A stretch of DNA of 64,000 nt from UMGS973 sp045599945 (lineage in GTDB: Bacteria; Bacillota; Clostridia; Peptostreptococcales; Anaerovoracaceae). The stretch's first letter is position 1; each line of letters opens with the position of its first letter. A program made the translations under genes and the position numbers. The DNA is taken from the NCBI GenBank assembly GCA_045599945.1, contig JAZRWY010000068.1:20790-84789 (forward strand), written 5' to 3'. Shown one piece after another: positions 7,462-15,937 of the stretch. Below the pieces are notes generated by a model. That model was not told where the DNA came from and searched no databases. It saw nothing but the letters and a program-made list of their open reading frames with translations.

Positions 7462-8826
7462 ATGGAAGATACAATTGCTGCAATCGCAACAGCCTATGGC
7501 GAAGGTGGAATCGGAATTGTAAGAATCAGTGGTGATGAAGCCTTCAATATATTGAAAAAGATATTTGTTCCATTTAAGGAGCAGGAGATCATACCTAGAA
7601 AACTGACCTATGGACATGTAAAAGACGAGACGGAAACGATCGATGAAGTCATGGCGGTATATATGAATGGTCCCCATACATATACAACGGAAGATGTGGT
7701 TGAAATCAATTGTCATGGCAGCGTTGTATCTCTTCGCAAGACGCTTGCTCTGGTATTAAGATCCGGTGCGCGGCTGGCTGAACCTGGAGAATTTACAAAG
7801 AGAGCCTTTTTAAATGGCAGACTGGATCTTTCGCAGGCGGAAGCTGTCATCGATCTCATTAAAGCGAAAACAGACAGAAGTTTTGATGTGGCCATGAAGC
7901 AGCTGGATGGAGTCTTCTCTGATAGAATATCCGGAAGCAGGAAGAAACTTGTGGATGTACTGGTCAATGTTTCTGTAAACATCGACTATCCGGATGAAGA
8001 TATAGAACAGATGACATATGATATCCTGAGAGAGAATCTGACGGATATCAAGCAGGATATCCTGGCTCTCCTTTCTACTTCGAAGCGGGGAAGAATCATA
8101 AAAGAAGGATTGAATGTCTCCATCATCGGAAGACCGAATGTGGGAAAATCATCTCTCATGAATGCTCTGCTGAAGGAAACAAGAGCAATTGTCACGGAAA
8201 TTCCTGGAACGACAAGAGATACCATCGAAGAGCAGATCAGCATCCGGGGAATTCCTGTAATTCTTACAGATACAGCAGGAATCCGTGAAACAGAGGATAC
8301 CATAGAAAAAATAGGAATTGAAAAATCCAAACAATCCTTTAATCTTGCGGATCTGATCATTTTCATCATGGACGCCAGCGCTGAGCTGGAAGAAGAAGAC
8401 CTTGACCTGATGAAAGTCATCGGGGAAAGAAGATGTATTGTTTTACTCAATAAGATAGATAAGGGCATATATATAAAGGAAGAAATCATTCAGGATTCTC
8501 TTCCGAATGCAACAATCATTCCATCTTCAATCATTCAAGAAGAAGGAATCAAAGAAATAGAAGATACCATTGAAGAAATGGTATATGGAGGAGAAGTCCG
8601 TCAACAGGAATCCATGGTTGTGGCCAATGCAAGGCATGCGGAGCTTCTAAGACAGGCGGATGAAAGCCTGACAGATGCTCTTTCCATGGCAAATCTGGGG
8701 GAACCTCTGGAATTCATTGAAGTGGATATTAACAGATGCTATGAGATTTTAGGTGAAATCATCGGTGAAACGGTAGCAGACGATATCATAAATGAAGTAT
8801 TTGCAAGATTTTGTCTTGGCAAATAG
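7462..8826 (+). CDS. mnmE: tRNA modification GTPase MnmE
   Basis: GTPase that, with MnmG, installs the carboxymethylaminomethyl group at wobble uridine 34 of tRNAs. The 454-residue protein has the N-terminal tetrahydrofolate-binding domain (DTIAAIATAYGEGGIGIVRI), a helical domain, and an inserted G domain with GRPNVGKSSLMNALL, DTAGIRETED and NKID. It ends in the family-typical CLGK. Ribosome-binding site AGGAG is upstream of the ATG. It is followed 11 bases later by mnmG, its partner. Confidence 0.97.
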   Translation: MEDTIAAIATAYGEGGIGIVRISGDEAFNILKKIFVPFKEQEIIPRKLTYGHVKDETETIDEVMAVYMNGPHTYTTEDVVEINCHGSVVSLRKTLALVLRSGARLAEPGEFTKRAFLNGRLDLSQAEAVIDLIKAKTDRSFDVAMKQLDGVFSDRISGSRKKLVDVLVNVSVNIDYPDEDIEQMTYDILRENLTDIKQDILALLSTSKRGRIIKEGLNVSIIGRPNVGKSSLMNALLKETRAIVTEIPGTTRDTIEEQISIRGIPVILTDTAGIRETEDTIEKIGIEKSKQSFNLADLIIFIMDASAELEEEDLDLMKVIGERRCIVLLNKIDKGIYIKEEIIQDSLPNATIIPSSIIQEEGIKEIEDTIEEMVYGGEVRQQESMVVANARHAELLRQADESLTDALSMANLGEPLEFIEVDINRCYEILGEIIGETVADDIINEVFARFCLGK

Positions 8827-8837
8827 GAGAAGTGAAA

Positions 8838-10715
8838 ATGAAAGAAATTTTGATGGGAGAATATGATGTCATTGTTGTAGGTGCAGGCCATGCAGGATGT
8901 GAAGCAGGACTTGCAGCTGCAAGAATGGGAAAAAAGACTCTCGTGCTGTCAATCAATCTTGAAGCTGTTGCCATGATGGCCTGCAATCCGTCCATTGGAG
9001 GAACAGGAAAAGGGCATCTGGTCAGGGAGATTGATGCACTTGGCGGCGAAATGGGAAAAAACATAGATAAGACATTCATACAGTCTAAAATGCTGAATAC
9101 GGCAAAGGGACAGGCTGTATATTCTCTGCGTGCCCAGGCGGACAAGGAACTGTATCATCAGGAAATGAAAAAAATTCTGGAGGAGCAGAGAAACCTTGAT
9201 CTGAAGCAGGGAGAAGTTATAGATCTTCTTGTTGAGGATGGCAAGGCATGCGGCGTTCTTCTGAAGACCCAGGTCACATATCGGGCAAAGGCTGTCATTC
9301 TTGCAACAGGAACATTCCTTGCAGGAAAAGTCTTCATCGGCTCTGCCGTATTCGAAAGCGGCCCGAATGGGCTGTCTCCTTCGACAGAGCTTGCTGAAAA
9401 TCTGCGGGCAAAAGGCCTTCCAATGAGAAGATTCAAGACCGGCACTCCTGCCAGAGCGCTTGGGAAGTCACTGGACTATGCAAAGATGATAGAGCAGAAA
9501 GGCGATGCAAAGATTCAGCCGTTCTCATTTATGAATGAAGAGATTGAAAAGGAACAGGTTTCCTGCTGGCTGACCTATACAAATGAAGAAACCCATCAGA
9601 TCATCCGTGATAATTTTGGAAGATCTGCACTCTTTGGCGGACAGATTGAAGGAATCGGGCCAAGGTATTGTCCGTCCATTGAAGATAAAGTGAATCGGTT
9701 TGCAGATAAAAAAAGACATCAGACATTCATTGAACCGGAAGGACTCAGCACAGATGAAATGTACATTCAGGGAATGAGCTCCTCCCTTCCGGAAGATGTT
9801 CAGGATGCATTTTACAGAACAATTCCGGGACTTGAAAATCTGGAAATTGTCAGGCCGGCGTATGCCATCGGATATGACTGCATCGATCCACTGGATATTA
9901 AGATCAATCTTGAAAACAGACATATCGGCATGCTGTTCTGTGCCGGGCAGTTCAATGGAAGTTCCGGATATGAAGAAGCTGCGGCCCAGGGAATCATGGC
10001 CGGCATCAATGCTGTTTTGGCAATAAATGGAAAAGAACCGTTCGTTCTCGACAGATCCGAAGCGTATATTGGCGTTCTCATCGACGATTTAGTGACAAAA
10101 GGTACTAACGAACCTTACAGAATTATGACGTCCAGAGCGGAATATAGACTGGTTCTGAGGCAGGACAACGCAGATTTGAGACTGACGGAGAAATCTTATT
10201 CCCTAGGATTGGCAACTAAGGAAAGATTTGACAAATTGCAGGAAAAGAAAAAAGCAGTTGCTGATGAACTGGAGAGACTGGCAAATACGAAGGTGAAACC
10301 GGATTTCATCAACGACTATCTGATCGAATGGGGTACAAGTCCCGTTGAAGGAAGTGTTACGCTTCTCGATCTTCTGAAACGCCCGCAGGTAGATTATGGA
10401 AAGCTTGCTGCAGTTGACGGCGGAAGACCGCAGCTTTCTCAGCATGCCATAGATAATCTGGAGGTGCAGGTTAAATACGAGGGATATATCCGGAAGCAGA
10501 TGTCGCAGATTGAGAGGTTCAAGAGACTGGAAGATAAGAAACTGCCGCCGGATCTGGAATATGACTCTATTGACGGATTGAGAAATGAAGCAAAGGAAAA
10601 GCTCAGCCGGATGAAGCCGCTTTCCCTTGGACAGGCATCCAGAATCTCCGGTGTATCTCCGGCAGACATTAATGTTCTTCTCATCCATCTCGAAAAAAAC
10701 AGAAGGAGAAAGTAA
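8838..10715 (+). CDS. mnmG: tRNA uridine-5-carboxymethylaminomethyl modification enzyme MnmG
   Basis: FAD-dependent partner of MnmE in wobble-uridine modification. The 625-residue protein starts with a Rossmann FAD motif (DVIVVGAGHAGCEAGLAAAR) and has the family blocks CNPSIGGTGKGHL and GTFLAGKVFIG, plus FETGTPA-like RFKTGTPAR. The start is ATG 8838 with TAGGAGA seven bases upstream; an in-frame TTG at 8811 would overlap the mnmE coding end and adds residues not typical of the family. The stop overlaps the rsmG start by one base. Confidence 0.96.
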   Translation: MKEILMGEYDVIVVGAGHAGCEAGLAAARMGKKTLVLSINLEAVAMMACNPSIGGTGKGHLVREIDALGGEMGKNIDKTFIQSKMLNTAKGQAVYSLRAQADKELYHQEMKKILEEQRNLDLKQGEVIDLLVEDGKACGVLLKTQVTYRAKAVILATGTFLAGKVFIGSAVFESGPNGLSPSTELAENLRAKGLPMRRFKTGTPARALGKSLDYAKMIEQKGDAKIQPFSFMNEEIEKEQVSCWLTYTNEETHQIIRDNFGRSALFGGQIEGIGPRYCPSIEDKVNRFADKKRHQTFIEPEGLSTDEMYIQGMSSSLPEDVQDAFYRTIPGLENLEIVRPAYAIGYDCIDPLDIKINLENRHIGMLFCAGQFNGSSGYEEAAAQGIMAGINAVLAINGKEPFVLDRSEAYIGVLIDDLVTKGTNEPYRIMTSRAEYRLVLRQDNADLRLTEKSYSLGLATKERFDKLQEKKKAVADELERLANTKVKPDFINDYLIEWGTSPVEGSVTLLDLLKRPQVDYGKLAAVDGGRPQLSQHAIDNLEVQVKYEGYIRKQMSQIERFKRLEDKKLPPDLEYDSIDGLRNEAKEKLSRMKPLSLGQASRISGVSPADINVLLIHLEKNRRRK

Positions 10716-11416
10716 TGGAACAGCTCAGAAAGGCTTTAAAAGACATAGGAGTCGGCATAACGGATCATCAGATGGACCAGTTCCGTACATACATGGAAGG
10801 AATCCTGGAATATAATGAACATATCAATCTTACGGCCATTACGGAACGGGATGCATTTATCAGAAAGCATTTCGTCGATTCGCTCCTTGGAACTTTCTGT
10901 GATGAGGTTGCTGCTGCGAAATATATTGCGGATGTTGGAACCGGTGCCGGATTTCCCGGCGTACCGATGGCCGTCATGAACCCGGATAAGAGGTTTGTTC
11001 TCATGGATTCTTTAAACAAGAGACTGAGAATTGTTTCTGATCTCTGTGAAAGAGCGGATATCCATAATATTGAAGTGCTTCATGCAAGGGCAGAAGATGC
11101 CGGCAGGGATAAAGCATATAGAGAGCAGTTTGATGTTGTAATTTCAAGGGCTGTGGCTAGTCTTCCTGTTCTGGCGGAACTCTGCATTCCTCTTGTTAAA
11201 AAGAACGGATATCTTCTTGCATACAAGGGACCTAAATATGAGGAGGAATTACGGGATGCGGACAAGGCCATCAGGATCCTCGGCGGTGTGGTGGCAGACG
11301 TTAGAGAAACGTCTTTTGAAGAAATGGAGCACAATATCATTTTTATCCGGAAGGGAATGAATACACCGAAGGCATATCCGAGAAAGGCCGGAACACCTTC
11401 GAAGAGCCCGCTGTAA
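10715..11416 (+). CDS. rsmG: 16S rRNA (guanine527-N7)-methyltransferase RsmG
   Basis: Methylates G527 of 16S rRNA using S-adenosylmethionine. The 233-residue product has the family start (LTAITERDAFIRKHFVDSL), the SAM-binding ADVGTGAGFPGVPMA motif and the VISRAVASLPVLAEL block. Its ATG overlaps the mnmG stop and AGAAGGAG supplies the ribosome-binding site. The mnmG-rsmG-parA-parB order is standard right of oriC. The transcript probably ends at the parS-containing hairpin just downstream. Confidence 0.96.
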   Translation: MEQLRKALKDIGVGITDHQMDQFRTYMEGILEYNEHINLTAITERDAFIRKHFVDSLLGTFCDEVAAAKYIADVGTGAGFPGVPMAVMNPDKRFVLMDSLNKRLRIVSDLCERADIHNIEVLHARAEDAGRDKAYREQFDVVISRAVASLPVLAELCIPLVKKNGYLLAYKGPKYEEELRDADKAIRILGGVVADVRETSFEEMEHNIIFIRKGMNTPKAYPRKAGTPSKSPL

Positions 11417-11432
11417 TAGATTACGAAAGATT

Positions 11433-11461
11433 GGGATGTTTCACGTGAAACATCCCTTTTT
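11433..11461 (+). other. parS site 1, embedded in a terminator hairpin
   Basis: The perfect 16-bp palindrome TGTTTCACGTGAAACA occupies 11437-11452 and is the ParB-binding consensus. It is extended by GGGA/TCCC to a 12-bp stem (11433-11444 with 11445-11456) followed by five T residues, so the same DNA can also work as an intrinsic terminator for rsmG. Confidence 0.93.
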
Positions 11462-11495
11462 GGTACCGGAAAGAATGTAGAATAAAATGAAAACA

Positions 11496-11511
11496 TGTTT
11501 CACGTGAAACA
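11496..11511. other. parS site 2
   Basis: A second perfect copy of TGTTTCACGTGAAACA, 59 bases (centre to centre) downstream of the first and 72 bases before the parA start. Two sites this close to oriC should nucleate the ParB complex for chromosome segregation and may also let ParB act on parA transcription. Confidence 0.95.
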
Positions 11512-11523
11512 ATGGAAAAAGTA

Positions 11524-11552
11524 TGGATAAGAAACAAAATGTAGTGTATAAT
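11524..11552 (+). promoter_or_regulatory. Putative parA promoter
   Basis: A perfect -10 TATAAT (11547-11552) has a weak -35 TGGATA (11524-11529) at 17 bases. parS site 2 lies just upstream of it. Confidence 0.5.
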
Positions 11553-11583
11553 AGCAGATAAGAAATACAAGGAGGGATGAGAA

Positions 11584-12357
11584 GTGGGTAAAGCAATCGC
11601 CATATTTAACCAGAAGGGCGGCGTTGGAAAAACTACAACAAACATAAATCTGGCAGCCTGCCTGGCACTGAAAGGAAAAAAAGTTCTTGTACTGGACATC
11701 GATCCTCAGGGCAATACAACAAGCGGTCTGGGAATTTCCAAGAGAGACCTGGAATATAGCACGTATGACGTCCTGATAGACAATGCACTGGAAATAGAAG
11801 ATGCAATTCTTCCAACAAGAGTGAGCAATCTGGATATTATACCTGCAAGCGTAGAACTTGCAGGAGCAGAAGTAGAGCTGGTAGCACAGAAGGGAAGAGA
11901 AACCAGACTGCGCAGACAGCTGCAGTCCATTAAAGAAAAATATGACTATATCTTCATTGACTGCCCTCCATCTCTGGGACTTCTGACCATCAATTCGCTG
12001 ACTGCAGTGGATAGCGTTCTGATTCCAATACAGTGTGAATTCTATGCATTGGAAGGAGTCAGCCAGCTGATGAGCACCATAGATCTGGTAAAGAAAAAAA
12101 TGAACCCGGATCTGTACATACAGGGCGTAATTCTCTCCATGTTTGATGGAAGAACGAATCTTTCACAGCAGGTGGTACAGGAAGTAAAGAAATATTTCAA
12201 AAACAAGGTATATATGACAGTCATTCCAAGAAACGTAAGACTTGCAGAAGCGCCAAGCTATGGAATGCCAATAACGGAATATGATCCAAAATCTGCAGGG
12301 GCAAAGGCATACATGGATTTTGCAGATGAGTTTGAAAAACTCGAGGAGGATAAGTGA
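11584..12357 (+). CDS. parA: Chromosome partitioning ATPase ParA/Soj
   Basis: Deviant-Walker ATPase that moves ParB-parS complexes and, in Bacillus, also modulates DnaA. The 257-residue protein begins with a GTG at 11584 (AAGGAGGG upstream) and shows FNQKGGVGKTTTNINLA (Walker A), DIDPQGNTTSGLG and YIFIDCPPSLGLLT. It has no N-terminal DNA-binding extension, so it is the small chromosomal Soj type. Two parS sites are immediately upstream and parB overlaps its stop. Confidence 0.96.
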   Translation: MGKAIAIFNQKGGVGKTTTNINLAACLALKGKKVLVLDIDPQGNTTSGLGISKRDLEYSTYDVLIDNALEIEDAILPTRVSNLDIIPASVELAGAEVELVAQKGRETRLRRQLQSIKEKYDYIFIDCPPSLGLLTINSLTAVDSVLIPIQCEFYALEGVSQLMSTIDLVKKKMNPDLYIQGVILSMFDGRTNLSQQVVQEVKKYFKNKVYMTVIPRNVRLAEAPSYGMPITEYDPKSAGAKAYMDFADEFEKLEEDK

Positions 12358-13253
12358 TGGCAGCTAAAAGAGGGTTAGGGAGAGGGCTGGATGCGTTGTT
12401 TTCAGAAGTATCCATAGAAATGCCTGATCTTGAAGAAAAAGAAGAAAAGAAAAGTACGAAAGCCAGTAATGATTCAGGCGTTCTATATATAGACATCAAT
12501 GAAATCCGGCCGAATGAACATCAGCCAAGAAAAACCTTTGATGAAGAAAAACTGCAGGAACTTGCAGATTCCATCACGCAGCACGGCATCATCCAGCCGG
12601 TGGTCCTGAGAAGCCTCGACGAAGGCTATGAAATAGTTGCAGGTGAAAGAAGATGGAGAGCAGCCAGAAAAGCAGGTCTGAAAAAAATACCATGCGTTCT
12701 AAAGGAATTGACAGATGAGCAGAACATGCTGGTTGCCATCATCGAAAACATGCAGCGTGAGGATCTCAATCCAATCGAGGAAGCGGAAGGCCTTTCGAGA
12801 ATGATTGAAGTATATGGACTTACACAGGAGCAGGTATCCAGAGGCGTTGGAAAAAGCAGACCATATATTACCAACAGTCTGCGGCTTCTGAAACTGCCGG
12901 AAAATATCAGAGACATGACAAGGGATGGAAAGCTTTCTGCAGGTCATGCAAGAGCTCTGATCGGCCTAAAGGATAAAGACGAGCAGAAAAAAATTGCGCA
13001 GAAAATCATTAAGGAGGGGCTTTCTGTTAGAGCCGTTGAAAAACTGGTTGCATCCGGCGGCAAGAAAAGAACGATTAATAAAGTAAAGAAAAACGCAAAC
13101 GTTCTCAGAGTAGAAGCAGATCTCAAAGAAGCACTTGGAACAAAAGTAAACCTGGTCATGAATGGAAATGACAAAGGAAAAATTGAGATCGATTATTATT
13201 CAAGAGATGAACTGGAAAGACTAATAGAAATCCTTAGAAACGTTGGAAAATAA
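12357..13253 (+). CDS. parB: Chromosome partitioning protein ParB/Spo0J
   Basis: CTP-dependent clamp that loads at parS and spreads along DNA. The 298-residue protein has the N-terminal RGLGRGLDALF segment, the ParB/CTPase core with GERRWRAARKAGL and ENMQREDLNPIEEA, a helix-turn-helix (YGLTQEQVSRGVGKSRPYI) and a C-terminal dimer domain. ATG 12357 overlaps the parA stop; a GTG one codon earlier is also in frame, but the ATG is better placed behind GAGGAGG. A strong bidirectional terminator follows. Confidence 0.96.
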   Translation: MAAKRGLGRGLDALFSEVSIEMPDLEEKEEKKSTKASNDSGVLYIDINEIRPNEHQPRKTFDEEKLQELADSITQHGIIQPVVLRSLDEGYEIVAGERRWRAARKAGLKKIPCVLKELTDEQNMLVAIIENMQREDLNPIEEAEGLSRMIEVYGLTQEQVSRGVGKSRPYITNSLRLLKLPENIRDMTRDGKLSAGHARALIGLKDKDEQKKIAQKIIKEGLSVRAVEKLVASGGKKRTINKVKKNANVLRVEADLKEALGTKVNLVMNGNDKGKIEIDYYSRDELERLIEILRNVGK

Positions 13254-13269
13254 AGGTTTATAGACAATG

Positions 13270-13307
13270 AAAGGCGTGCATCTGATGAAACAGACTGCAC
13301 GCCTTTT
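13270..13307. terminator. Bidirectional terminator between parB and the diol dehydratase operon
   Basis: An 11-bp perfect stem (AAAGGCGTGCA at 13270-13280, TGCACGCCTTT at 13296-13306) with T on one side and A on the other lies between the convergent parB and reactivase small-subunit genes. Confidence 0.85.
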
Positions 13308-13330
13308 CATATGCTTTCTTTTCGGTTTCA

Positions 13331-13651
13331 TTAAAACAACGGATTACCAAGTAAAAATCTTGCAGCAGAATGCCCGGCTTTTCGGGCACTCTCTTGGTTT
13401 GGATTTTGAATCTCCATGAGAATCTCTGTGACGCCCGTTTCCCTATGAAAAATGAGGATAAGATCTGGAAAGACAGTAATGCCTGCTTCCACACGAAGGA
13501 GCCGGATATCTTCGGAATCATCCATAAGGTAGGAAGAAGAAAGACATCCCTCTTCTTCGATTCCGTATTCTATTTCCTTCACAAGGAAGGAACAGCTGTC
13601 ATCCATAAAACCAACCTGGATTTCCGGTCTAAGTCTGAGATTATCGTTCAT
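13331..13651 (-). CDS. Diol/glycerol dehydratase reactivase, small subunit (DdrB/PduH-like)
   Basis: Small partner of the chaperone-like factor that swaps damaged cobalamin out of inactivated B12 dehydratase. The 106-residue product has the family GIEEEG motif near residues 31-36 and a C-terminal stretch like RKAGHSAARFLLGNPLF, which I recognise in DdrB. The start is ATG 13651, overlapping the large-subunit stop (ATGA), with GAAAGGGA upstream; a longer in-frame reading adds eight residues inside the preceding gene. It is the last gene of the operon and ends at a strong terminator. Confidence 0.82.
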   Translation of the reverse strand: MNDNLRLRPEIQVGFMDDSCSFLVKEIEYGIEEEGCLSSSYLMDDSEDIRLLRVEAGITVFPDLILIFHRETGVTEILMEIQNPNQESARKAGHSAARFLLGNPLF

Positions 13652-15495
13652 TGATGCATTCCCTTTCTCTTGCAATAATCCAGGATAAGTCCTGTAGCAA
13701 CCGCATTGCGAGGTCCCTGTGAACCGCGGATATTCCCCTCGCCAGCAGTGATTTTCATTTCCATCAGCCGGTCTGTAAGGATATCTGAAAGCTCAAAGTC
13801 AAGGACTGTGCCGCCCACAAGAACCACTCGCCGGCAAGGACCGACCTGTCTTTCGATGAAGTCAATGCAGCGGATGATGTTTGCAGCAATCACCTTTTCC
13901 TTTGCCCTGCGCCGGATATGCCTTAGTTTCTCCATGGAGAGACTGCTTTCGACAATATACATGTCTTGATCTGAAACAACAGCAACCGTATGACCGAAAT
14001 ATTGAACCGGCAGAGGCTGATCAAAGAAGACCGTATCGCCATTTTCATATCGGATCCTATAAAGGCTTTCCACCTTTGCCAGCGGGTATTTCTTGATCAC
14101 CTCAGCGTTTTCAAAACTGTCAATGCCGCCTTCCGACTGAATCATGGATGTGACCAGATTTCCTGCGCCGGCAAGATGTATGCTGTAGATTATCCGGTCG
14201 CTGGTCATATATGCGCCGTCTGTAGAGCCGGCGCCCACATCAATCATCAGGACGGGAAGCGAAACCCCGGGCGTTGTGAGAACGCCGCCGAAGGCCATTT
14301 CTCCTTCCACGCCGCCGACTTCCACAGGAACATCCATCTTCTGCTGAAGGGAAGATGCAACTTTATCCATGAAAGAACGGTCTGTTTTAACCATGGCGGC
14401 AACTGCTACACCGGATTCCATGGCACGTTCCTGTGCCAGTCCGCCGGAAACAAGACGTTCTGCATTGGAATCCGCAGCGAATATGTCGGAGATTTTAATC
14501 TCTTCTTTTGGTATGCCGCAGCTTTCGGACATGCGCGTCCTGATGCGTTCAAAAAGTCCTCCGGCATTGGATCCGGATGAGCCGCGCACATCTGTAATGG
14601 TTCCGGCTGCCGATAGAGCCTGCATGATGGCAGATGCACCTTCTGATGCATCTACAGAAAGAGAAAGCGTTTCTCCGAGGATTTCTATGGTGCCGGCCGG
14701 AATCACTCTCTTCTGGATATCTGAATGCGGCGTACGGATGACCACTGCTGACTTATTGCCGATTAGAGCTTTTGCGATATAAATACAATAATCCGTTTCC
14801 TCAGGGGTGAGATTAAAAATGGTAGCAAGCCCATAAGGATTGGAAAGCATGTGGATGCTGCGGCCTTTTTCTGCAACTTCGACAGCACATTTCATATGAA
14901 GCGGAACTGCCTCTATGCTGGAGACTTCATCCACAATGGGAATGATGCGATCCAGCCGATTGTTGATCAGGGTGCCTTCGTCGCGCTGAACAATGGCAGC
15001 AGTTATTGTTCCGCCGGCTTTTGAAAAAGCATTGATCAGAACAGCTGCTTCTTTGAAAGAACACGACGCTGGAATGACCGCAACATAAGGAATATCTGGC
15101 AGCTCCGTGTCTTCAGGGGTATTGACATATGAAGACAGCTCAGAGATGTCAATGGTTTCGCCAACGCCAAGGCCCACACCTCCAGGAGTATCCGGATTAT
15201 GTCCGATCATTGCAGAATCTGTAATGACAGTTTCCGTAATGGTGTCCATAGCAAAATCTGCAATGACGGGCGTGGCATTGTTCAAAAGAATTCTGTCCGG
15301 CCGGTTCATCATGCCAAAACCCATCCTGTTTAAAAGCGAAAGGATTCCTTCCACGTTTTCCGGGGTTCCTTTTGTGCCGGTTGTTTCACCGATTCCGGAA
15401 GCAATGAATTCTGCATGCCCATCTTCATGTATCTCTGCAACTGCGATTTCAGTAGTTGCATTTCCAATATCTATTCCAGCGATGATTTCTGACAT
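13648..15495 (-). CDS. Diol/glycerol dehydratase reactivase, large subunit (DdrA/PduG)
   Basis: ATP-dependent reactivating factor for B12 diol dehydratase; DdrA is an actin/Hsp70-fold ATPase. The 615-residue length equals known DdrA proteins. Recognisable blocks are AGIDIGNATTEIAVA, IGHNPDTPGGVGLG, NRLDRIIPIVDEV, SNPYGLATIFNLTPEET, LIGNKSAVVIRTP, VGAGSTDGAY and the closing GNIRGSQGPRNAVATGLIL. It lies three bases after the dehydratase small subunit and overlaps the small reactivase gene, so the complex is likely made in balance with the enzyme. Assignment is secure at family level. Confidence 0.93.
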   Translation of the reverse strand: MSEIIAGIDIGNATTEIAVAEIHEDGHAEFIASGIGETTGTKGTPENVEGILSLLNRMGFGMMNRPDRILLNNATPVIADFAMDTITETVITDSAMIGHNPDTPGGVGLGVGETIDISELSSYVNTPEDTELPDIPYVAVIPASCSFKEAAVLINAFSKAGGTITAAIVQRDEGTLINNRLDRIIPIVDEVSSIEAVPLHMKCAVEVAEKGRSIHMLSNPYGLATIFNLTPEETDYCIYIAKALIGNKSAVVIRTPHSDIQKRVIPAGTIEILGETLSLSVDASEGASAIMQALSAAGTITDVRGSSGSNAGGLFERIRTRMSESCGIPKEEIKISDIFAADSNAERLVSGGLAQERAMESGVAVAAMVKTDRSFMDKVASSLQQKMDVPVEVGGVEGEMAFGGVLTTPGVSLPVLMIDVGAGSTDGAYMTSDRIIYSIHLAGAGNLVTSMIQSEGGIDSFENAEVIKKYPLAKVESLYRIRYENGDTVFFDQPLPVQYFGHTVAVVSDQDMYIVESSLSMEKLRHIRRRAKEKVIAANIIRCIDFIERQVGPCRRVVLVGGTVLDFELSDILTDRLMEMKITAGEGNIRGSQGPRNAVATGLILDYCKRKGMHQ

Positions 15496-15498
15496 CCG

Positions 15499-15921
15499 TT
15501 ATCTGTCTCCTTTTAATTTGCCGCGCAGTTTCAGAACGCGGGCAGCATCTTCCACAAAATTTGCTGTAAGTTCAGCGCCATATTTTGTGCGAAGTTCATC
15601 GGCAATATCCAGGAGCTCTTCCTCAGAGGACCTGTAAGGCCGCATGGCATTATATATTTCAAGTATCCTGTCGCTTTCAATGCAGACCATTTCTGCAGCT
15701 CTTCTGAAATTCTGCGCCAGATGCTGATTGCCGGCATCCATGGCAATGTCTGCCTGCATCAGAAGTGTATCTTTACTGATACGGATGTCCGTACCTTTTA
15801 CTGTTCCGTTTTCAAGATTTTCAAATGTTATGTCTTCGATGGCAATGCCGGATGGAGTAGAAACTTTAATCTCCGGATGATTGCGTAGAGGATAATCGTT
15901 GATACCTATCATTGTTTTCAT
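15499..15921 (-). CDS. B12-dependent diol/glycerol dehydratase, small (gamma) subunit
   Basis: Gamma subunit of the heterotrimeric dehydratase. The 140-residue protein shows DYPLRNHPE near the start and the family block ILEIYNAMRPYRSSEEELLDIADEL, ending RGKLKGD, as in PduE/DhaE. Start ATG 15921 follows AAGGAG. It lacks the longer N-terminal extension that targets PduE-type subunits to microcompartments in Enterobacteria, in line with the absence of shell genes here. It sits 16 bases after the fused large/medium gene. Confidence 0.92.
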   Translation of the reverse strand: MKTMIGINDYPLRNHPEIKVSTPSGIAIEDITFENLENGTVKGTDIRISKDTLLMQADIAMDAGNQHLAQNFRRAAEMVCIESDRILEIYNAMRPYRSSEEELLDIADELRTKYGAELTANFVEDAARVLKLRGKLKGDR

Positions 15922-15937
15922 GTTAACTCCTTCTTCT

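Noticed and set aside
13990..14580. A 196-codon plus-strand open frame
   Set aside because: Antisense within the reactivase large-subunit gene, whose sense frame has clear family motifs.
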